64,000 bases of DNA, taken from assembly GCA_964016985.1 (NCBI GenBank), contig OZ024823.1:64128514-64192513 (forward strand). The letters are read 5' to 3'. Below are positions 57,330 through 64,000 of the stretch, piece by piece. A program made the translations under genes and the position numbers. The notes below the pieces were generated by a model, which made no database searches, was not told where the DNA came from, and saw nothing but the letters and a program-made list of their open reading frames with translations. Origin of the DNA: Anodontia alba. Its lineage: Eukaryota; Mollusca; Bivalvia; Lucinida; Lucinidae. Position 1 is the stretch's first letter; each line of letters starts with the position of its first letter.

Positions 57330-58490
57330 GTTTGCATACGCGCATGCGAAGTCATCTAATGGGGGCTGGATGTCGAATTCTTGGTCTAATTAGCTTCGGC
57401 TAATTCTGTACTAATTGTGCGAGAATAGTGAAGGCTATGGCGAGACTGCGTGGATGCGCAGTCGCGCCTGAGCCGTCGCTGTTCGCATATGCGCATGCAG
57501 TCATCTAGTGGGGCTAGATGTCCGAATCTTGGTCTGAATTAGCTTCGACTAGTCCTATACTATATGTGAGCGAACGGTGAAGGATTTGGGGAGATTGCGT
57601 GGAGGCGCAGTAGCGCCTTAGCCATCGCTGTTCGCATATGCGCATTCAAAGTCATCTAGTGGGGCAAAATGTCAGATTCTTGGTCTAATTAGCTTTGACT
57701 AGCTCTATGCTATATGTGAGCCAACAGTGAAGGCTTTGGCAAGACTGCGCGGAGGCGCAGTCGCGCCTGAGTCTTCGCTGTTCGCATATATGCATACAAA
57801 GTCATCAGTAGGGGCTAGATGTCGGATTCTTGGTCAAGCCTTGGCTAGTTCTGTACTAATTGTGTGCGAATAGTGAAGATTATGGCGAGACTGTGCGGAG
57901 AAAGACGCCTGAGCATTCGCTGTTCGCATATGCGCATGCAGTCATCTAATGGGGCTTGTTGTCGAATTCTTGGTCAAATTAGCCTCGGCTAGTTCTGTAC
58001 TAATTGTGTGCGAATAGTGAAGGTTATGGCAAGACTGCGCGGATGCGCAGTCGCGCCTGAGCCCTCGCTGTTCGCATATGCGCATGCAAATTCATCTAGT
58101 GTGGCTAGATGTCGGAATCTTGGTCTAAATTTCCTTTGACTAGTTCTATACTATACAGTGAGCGAACGGTGAAGGCTTTGGCAAGGCAGTGTAGAGGCGC
58201 AGTCTCGCCGTAGCCTTCACTGTTCGCATATGCACATTCAGTCATCTAGTGGGACAAGGTGTCGGCTTGTTGGTCTAATTATCTTTGACTAGCTCTATAC
58301 TATGAGCCAACAGTGAAGGCTTTGGCGAGACTGTGCGGAGGCGCAGTCGCGCCTGAGTCTTCGCTGTTCGCACATGTGCATACAAAGTCATATATAGGGG
58401 CTAGATGTCGGATTCATTGTCTAATTAGCTTCGACTAGCTGTATGCTATACGTGAGCGAACAGGGAAGGCTTTGGCGAGACTGCAATATA
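57330..58490 (+). repeat. 148-bp CpG-rich tandem array, about eight units
   Basis: Units start near 57339, 57481, 57631, 57780, 57931, 58071, 58221 and 58368, each with TTCGCATATGCGCATGCA, GTCATCTAGTGGGGC, AGATGTCGGATTCTTGGTC, GTGAAGGCTTTGGCGAGACT and GCGCGGAGGCGCAGTCGCGC. The last block forms a small hairpin (CTGCGC/GCGCAG). Confidence 0.92.
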
Positions 58491-58936
58491 TTTGCAAACT
58501 GGGGGTGACTCTAGACATATTCTTCAGAACTGTCTTTTATTTCTGGTAAAAACATAGAATGTGGCGAACAGTCTATGTTTTAGTGCAGAAATTAGAACCA
58601 TGAATTGCCCTGTAAGACAAACAGATTATGTTTCCGGATTGATCACTTTGAACTAACAAATTCAAAGTTGACCGTGTTTCGAGTTTGGGGCAATACGAAT
58701 GACAAAAGAACGCAGATTTTATGTAATGCAATTACTTTTTAAGCAAGATTAAATATTTTGTGTATCGACAAGACATTATCATACAGGTAAACAAATACTA
58801 TGTCAAAGAACATACAAAGAATACATACGAGATACTTTGTTCATCGTGGCTGCTTAACATTAAAACACATAATGAAAAATAAAATAAATTTTATGATGAA
58901 AAATAGTGATATTTTTCGTATGTCTGCTCAAAACAT
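58491..58936. other. No feature seen
   Basis: AT-rich spacer between two repeat arrays. Confidence 0.55.
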
Positions 58937-60145
58937 AGATGGTCTATGTATGGCAAGCCGTTTTACTATTTATTCTATAAATCAGATATCTGATTTAATA
59001 TATCAGATATCTTATATAATATATAAGATATCTGATATATTATATTAGATATCTTATATAAATAAGATATCTTATATAAATAAGATATCTTATATGTCAA
59101 TTTAGATATCTTATATGCTATATAAGATATCTGATATGCTATATAAGATATCTGATATGCTATACAAGATATCTTATATAGGATATAAGATATCTTATTT
59201 ACTAAAGAAGATATCTCATTTGTTCAATTAAATAAGATATCTTATTTAGTATATCAGATATCTTATTTAGTATATCAGATATCTATATTAATATATTAGA
59301 TATCTTATTTAACAAATAAGATATCTTATATGGTAAATAAGATATCTTATATGTGGAATTAAATGATATCTAATATGGTATATCAGATATCTTATATCGG
59401 ATATAAGATATCTTATATAGGATATAAGATATCTGATATACTAATTCAGATATCTTATATCCTATAGTAGATATCTTATATCCTATATAAGATATCTGAT
59501 ATACTGTATAATAAATAGTAAAATGGCTAGCCAAAAAGCCGTTTTACTATTTATTCTATAAATCAGATATCTGTTTTAATATATCAGATATCTTATATAA
59601 TATATAAGATACCTGATATATTATATTAGATATCTTATATAAAATAGATATCTTATATGTCAATTAAGATATCTAATGTGCTATATAAGATATCTGAATT
59701 GACATATAAGATATCTAATATGCTATATAAGATATGTGATCTGCTATATAAGATATCTCATATAGGATATAAGATATCTTATTTACTAAAGAAGATATCT
59801 CATTTATTAAATCAAAATATCTCATTTAGTATATCAGATATCTAATTTAGTATATTAGATATCTATATTAATAAATAAGATATCTTATTTAACAAATACG
59901 ATATCTTATATGGTAAATTAGATATCTTATATGCGGAATTAAATAAGATATCTCATATATTATATCAGATATCTTATATAGGATATAAGATATCTAATAT
60001 AGGATATAAGATATCTGAATTAGTATATCAGATATCTTACATCCTATATTAGATATCTTATATCCTATATAAGATATCCGATATAATATATAAGATATCT
60101 ATTTTGCTTAATAAATAGTAAAACGGCTTGCCATATCTATGTCTT
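58937..60145. repeat. Twin arrays of AGATATCT dyads at 21-bp spacing
   Basis: Two tandem blocks (about 58940-59538 and 59539-60145). Each is bounded by GCCGTTTTACTATTTATT on the left and its complement AATAAATAGTAAAA(C/T)GGC on the right. Inside, AGATATC recurs at 59104, 59125, 59146, 59167, 59188 and 59209, each exactly 21 bp apart; then 59235, 59256, 59277, 59298, 59319 and 59340; then 59385, 59406, 59427, 59448, 59469 and 59490. Spacers (TATATAGGATATA, GATATGCTATATA) are themselves near-palindromes. The outer flanks form a further dyad (CTATGTATGGCAAGCC and GGCTTGCCATATCTATG). Short frames inside are translations of the repeat. Confidence 0.95.
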
Positions 60146-60890
60146 TCAGCATAGATAAGAAAAATAATGTACACAACAGTGAACTCCAGTTTTATTATAT
60201 AAGTACACACATAGCTGAGAACTTGACCAGTATCGGCCTAATCCTTTTTCAACAAACACCTTGGGGAGAATTACTCAGATAACAGATAATAATTCAAACG
60301 GTAGCAGTACACATAATTAATCCCATTACCTGTTCTTAATGCGCGCGTGCCACTTGTTAAATACATTACACAGTAAAAAGTCCTTGTAAACTCCACTTTT
60401 ATATAGTTGCAGACGGCATTTGGAAATATTTTCTTTCCTCAGAAAAAGGGATTAGACATTTCATGCAAACTTTCTTGAAATAACAGATCCTATTTTCTGG
60501 GAAAAATAGAAAAAAAAATACTCAGTTTGTACATATGCAAACAGTGCAAACCCTGAGCAGACCCAGATTTTTCTTTCGTGAATCATGAATGCAATTGGAA
60601 TGACTGGCTTTTCTTTAAACATAAAATGTTGAAAAGATAAAGTAGAAACATAAAAATCCGTTCCTTTGTAAGAAAGATCTGATTCCCAGACATCTCGTTT
60701 TTAAAAAAGCTATTTCTTGTTTGGACAAAAAAAAACAAAACAACATCGAAATAGTTTCAATCAGCTGCTTCAAAGCGTAAGATTGGTCACTAATATGACT
60801 GAGCTGTAATGATTATTTGGGCGGTACTTTTTACTAAATATATAGTCAGGATTTCAACAAAATGCTGAAAATAAACTTCAGAATAATACC
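60146..60890. other. No feature seen
   Basis: AT-rich, with one half copy of the dispersed dyad motif (GCAAACAGTGCAAACCCTGA near 60538). Confidence 0.55.
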
Positions 60891-61115
60891 AGGCCATATT
60901 TGTTTCTCCGCTTCGCCGATTCCACGCCTTGGTGAAAATTCGGCGAGCTTGGCGTACGCCGGTATTTCGCCTACTGGATGAGCCGGTCAAATGAGAAGTT
61001 CCAATAAAACGTACTCGCCGTTTTGCCGTCACGTGATCCAAATCAATCGAGTACTTCGCCGATTACGGACCACTACCGGCCGACGACCGGCGAAGCAAAA
61101 GAAACGCAGCCATTT
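60891..61115. repeat. CpG-rich MITE-like element
   Basis: Left end TTTGTTTCTCCGCTTCGCCG and right end CCGGCGAAGCAAAAGAAACG are imperfect inverses. The interior contains CGGCGAGCTTGGCGTACGCC and GAGCCGGTCAAATGAGAAG. Related to 51384-51520. Confidence 0.6.
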
Positions 61116-61689
61116 TGTTTTAGAGCCTGTATATACTTTGCAAAAAGATTTTTCAGCTCTTCTATTGTTCTTGGTGACAGAGTGAGTTCCTCACTGATCA
61201 CTGACACTGAATCAATATCACTGGCATTCAGGCAAGCTTGTTAAGTGGTGACTGTCTCCAAAGTGCCATCCAGTCGATCAGTGGTGAACTTAATCCGTGG
61301 CCTGATGCAAGAAAAATTGCAAAATATCTTTGGGTTGATCTTGATAGGTTGCCTAATAGCATTAATCAGCACTGACATCACAGAGTAGGACAAACAAAAC
61401 CATTTCCATACATGGTCACTATAAGTTCTTTCTTTGTCATGCTTTTTCAATGCCCATCATTGTTACACATGAGTAGTTCATTCACTAGCAACCTTGTGAT
61501 TGCTATAGTGTAAAAGTTTATTTGTCCTACTATTGTATGTCATTAATCTATTTTTAGCCATTTTATATATGTGTTGTTGAGGGCTGTACTGGCAATACTT
61601 CCATCAATATGTAGATTACACTAAGAAATTTCACTGACCGCATTTTCTTCAACAGCCCACTGGCAGTGGCATCTGATTTCACAAAAAAA
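61116..61689. other. No feature seen
   Basis: Non-coding, with no array or homology recognised. Confidence 0.5.
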
Positions 61690-63143
61690 TCTAGGGTTTG
61701 CAGGACTGCTTCGTAATCTTGGAAGACAGCCTTGACCGAAGCTTCAAAACTCAGCTACCTGGTAGTGCATGAGTGTGGGAATTTGAGGCTGCCCTCTATC
61801 ACAGTTGCCTCCCCACCTTCAGGGTTACAAGGCTGCCACAATCTGGTTGGCAGAGCTAGGCAGCAATCACCTACAGACCGATGGCTTGGTGTTCTAGCTA
61901 TTGTGGTTTGGCGGACGATCCTTTCTTTATAAGGACAACGGCAAAGCACACTGCCCGAGTGCGGGAACGGCGAACATGCTCAGATGCCGTTAAAGAACTG
62001 AGTTGGGACGTCAGCTAGGACAGGCGATCCCGTAAAAACAGTTGTTCCAAAAATCTTTCATGGCAAACACAATAATAGAGTCAGAGTTAAGCGGTGCCAA
62101 CAGACACCAAAGTTATGTTAGTAACGTCTCCGGCTTGGCCTCCTGTCAGGTGTGGGAGGCAGGGTCGGGCAATTGTGGCGAATCGTGTAAGCACCTGAGG
62201 AAATTCAGGGTGGGAACACTTAATGTGAACACTCTGAAAGGAAGAGTTTGCGAGGTAGTGGAAACACTATCCCACAGGAAAGTGGATGTCTGCTGCATTC
62301 AGGAGACCAGATACCGTGGTGGCAACTGCTGCACAATCAAGGGCAAAGACACTAGGTACAAGCTCTACTGGTCCGGAAACGACAAAGACACTGCTGGTGT
62401 AGGAGTGTTTGTGGCTGAAGAGTAGATAGAGAAAGTTTTTGAGGTGCAGAGAGTCTCCGACAGAATCATCTTAGTGAAGCTTATAGTCAGACAGCGTGTG
62501 GTTACCTTTCTGTCGTGTATGCCCAACAGAGTGGTCTAAGTGATGAGGTTAAGAACCTGTTCTTTGATCAGCTGCGTGCTGTGACGGCCAGGATCCCAGC
62601 ATCAGAATTTCTGATCCCACGTGGAGATTCGAAAGGCCATGTAGGCCAGCAGGCACTGGATCCCAGGAAGTGCATGGTGGGATGGACTATGGCAGGGGGA
62701 ACCAGATGTTGAGGGTGAGAGAATCCTGGAGTTCGCCCTAGCATTCGACCTGCTTCTTGGGAACACGTTTCAAGAAACGTGACAGCCATCTTATCACATA
62801 CAAATCGGGAAACATAGCCACGCAGATAGACTTCATCCTTTTCCGTAGGACCATGCGCAAACTTGTCACAGATGTAAAAGTAATGCCTGGCAAGGAAGTA
62901 GCCCTGCAACATCAGCTTCTTGTATGCGACTTGAGGATTGCTGTGTCACCAAAATCCAAGCGCAAATTCACCCCCCGCCTCAAAGTTTGGAAGCTTAAAG
63001 ACCCTCAGACGAGCAATCATTTCCAGGAGGTCTTCAATTTGCATGCGAGCACGTCTGCAGGTGTAACTGATGGGACCACTGAGGATATCTGGAACAACAT
63101 CAAGACTGGGCTGCTGCACAACTCGGCCCCACCATTTTTTACA
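61690..63143 (+). mobile_element. Second LINE family, 5' half
   Basis: 5' UTR (roughly 61690-62041, GC-richer than its flanks) plus the endonuclease remnant, broken off near 63143 before the reverse transcriptase. The element's other half is represented by the copy at 11971-14364. The left boundary is approximate. Confidence 0.7.
62042..63143 (+). pseudogene. LINE apurinic-type endonuclease, frameshifted and truncated
   Basis: Endonuclease domain of an RTE-like retrotransposon. First segment (62042-62425): FRVGTLNVNTLKGR, VDVCCIQETRYRGG and AGVGVFVAEE, stopping at TAG 62423-62425. The frame resumes with SVYAQQSGLSDE (about 62510), and a block where GDFNGHVG would be expected reads GDSKGHVG, so a catalytic-site residue is altered. 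Another shift follows near 62700: the frame with GERILEFALAFDLLLGN gives way near 62757 to KKRDSHLITYKSG, IDFILFRR and QHQLLVCDLRI. Homology ends near DIWNNIKTGLL (about 63115), then GCACAACTCGGCC and unrelated DNA. Three breaks and the truncation make it inactive. The ATG at 62042 heads the open segment but may not be the original start. Confidence 0.85.
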
Positions 63144-64000
63144 AGCAAATTAAAAAAAAATGAAGTTTGACTATCGTTTGGAATTTCTTTGTCATAATGT
63201 ATGAAAATCAGTAATTTATGCTCTCATCAAAGGGTATCTTGTAAAAACTTGTTTTGTTAAATGTGATTAGTATATAAATAAATAGATAAATAAGTAAAAT
63301 AAATAAATAGATGACTGCCATTTACATGTGAAAATTACCCTTATAGCTCCAGAATTATTTGAGGTACAGAGTTGTCATATATTATATCAGTATGTGTATT
63401 GCCAATATATTGGTAGTAGAAATAAAACTGCATTTTGACAAAATAGTTCATTTGCATAAAACTGCCCCAAAAAATGAAAAAAAATGTTCCTTTAGATGCA
63501 CTGCATGATATATAATAAAAAGACAGAAAACACTCTTAGCCTTCCAAAGGTACTTTCAGCATTAAAACTGGTGCCAATATTACAAGATATCACTGCCTGA
63601 ATATTCAGTAATATTGATAAATTTAAATAAATTATGCAAATTAGGTGAATTATCCTGGCTTTTAGTTGATATTTTGTAGTTCATAATCTTTTAACGAATG
63701 GCATGGTTTACAAGCCGCATAATAGTGTATAATGTTATTTATAAAAAGCTGAATAACATGGCAAAATATTTGGAACCATATTATTAGAATATGCCTATGT
63801 GAATGTAATTGTATTGTTTTACAAGATTAGTTAAAAAAAAAAAAAAAAATACCTGTCATTTTATTTTCTTCCCAAGCTTAATTTTCCAAAAGTCAAATTT
63901 TCTATAACAACAGTTACATAATTAAAAAGAAAAACAAGCATTGTTTGTTTGTTTGTGTTGAGGTTTTACAGCCCAGTCAACCCAATGGGGTCATGTCGAG
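63144..64000. other. AT-rich DNA to the window end
   Basis: Non-coding, with AAATA runs (63270-63310), a poly-A run near 63833-63849 and GTTTGTTTGTTTG near 63944. The last 45 bases (GTTGAGGTTTTACAGCCC...) may begin another repeat. Confidence 0.55.

Noticed and set aside
58800..59845. Frames of 82 and 62 codons with YKISDILY-like repeats
   Set aside because: They read through the phased AGATATCT array.

Overview
This window looks like repeat-dominated, AT-rich DNA from an invertebrate animal, most likely a bivalve mollusc. The evidence is indirect: degenerate LINE, mariner, Tc1, THAP/DDE and YqaJ genes; a tRNA-derived SINE; and several minisatellites of about 150 bp ending in GGACGGACGG-type runs, a style common in bivalve genomes. 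I see no confident host gene, rRNA, canonical tRNA gene, operon or CRISPR array. Almost every long reading frame belongs to a mobile element, and all but one (1-1437, minus) carry stops or frame breaks.

Layout. 0-9 kb: an open LINE endonuclease frame leaving the left edge (minus), a complete mariner with 27-bp inverted ends and TA duplication, then a 3.3-kb broken LINE inserted into a copy of a repeat that reappears as a 2-kb palindrome at 54-56 kb. 9-18 kb: microsatellites, a second LINE family with a zinc finger after its reverse transcriptase, a Tc1-like element, and a stub of the second LINE's 3' tail. 17.8-25.4 kb: a satellite rich in GGTCAnnnTGACC palindromes, then a roughly 6-kb inverted repeat with a 72-bp minisatellite in its loop and a 2.4-kb element inserted in one arm; the other arm preserves the empty site. 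26-33 kb: quiet AT-rich DNA, a TTAA-flanked palindromic MITE, and a 3.16-kb DNA transposon with 144-bp inverted ends and a 5-bp duplication.

34-43 kb holds the most gene-like block: a THAP plus DDE transposase pseudogene (plus strand) converging on a SWIM/YqaJ-nuclease/PHD pseudogene (minus strand). This pairing fits an ISL2EU-type DNA transposon. Both genes retain splice signals and catalytic motifs but have stops and frameshifts. The gap between them, and an intron of the first gene, are filled with palindromic MITEs, one carrying tRNA-Asp-like segments.

43-64 kb: duplicated blocks, a 157-bp minisatellite inside a possible pogo-like element, an hAT-type transposase remnant, GTAATG-rich DNA, the 2-kb palindrome, a CpG-rich 148-bp array, a striking double array of AGATATCT dyads at exact 21-bp spacing (58.9-60.1 kb), and the 5' half of the second LINE family. 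The window reads as nested mobile DNA in which inverted repeats at every scale, from 50 bp to 6 kb, are the recurring theme.
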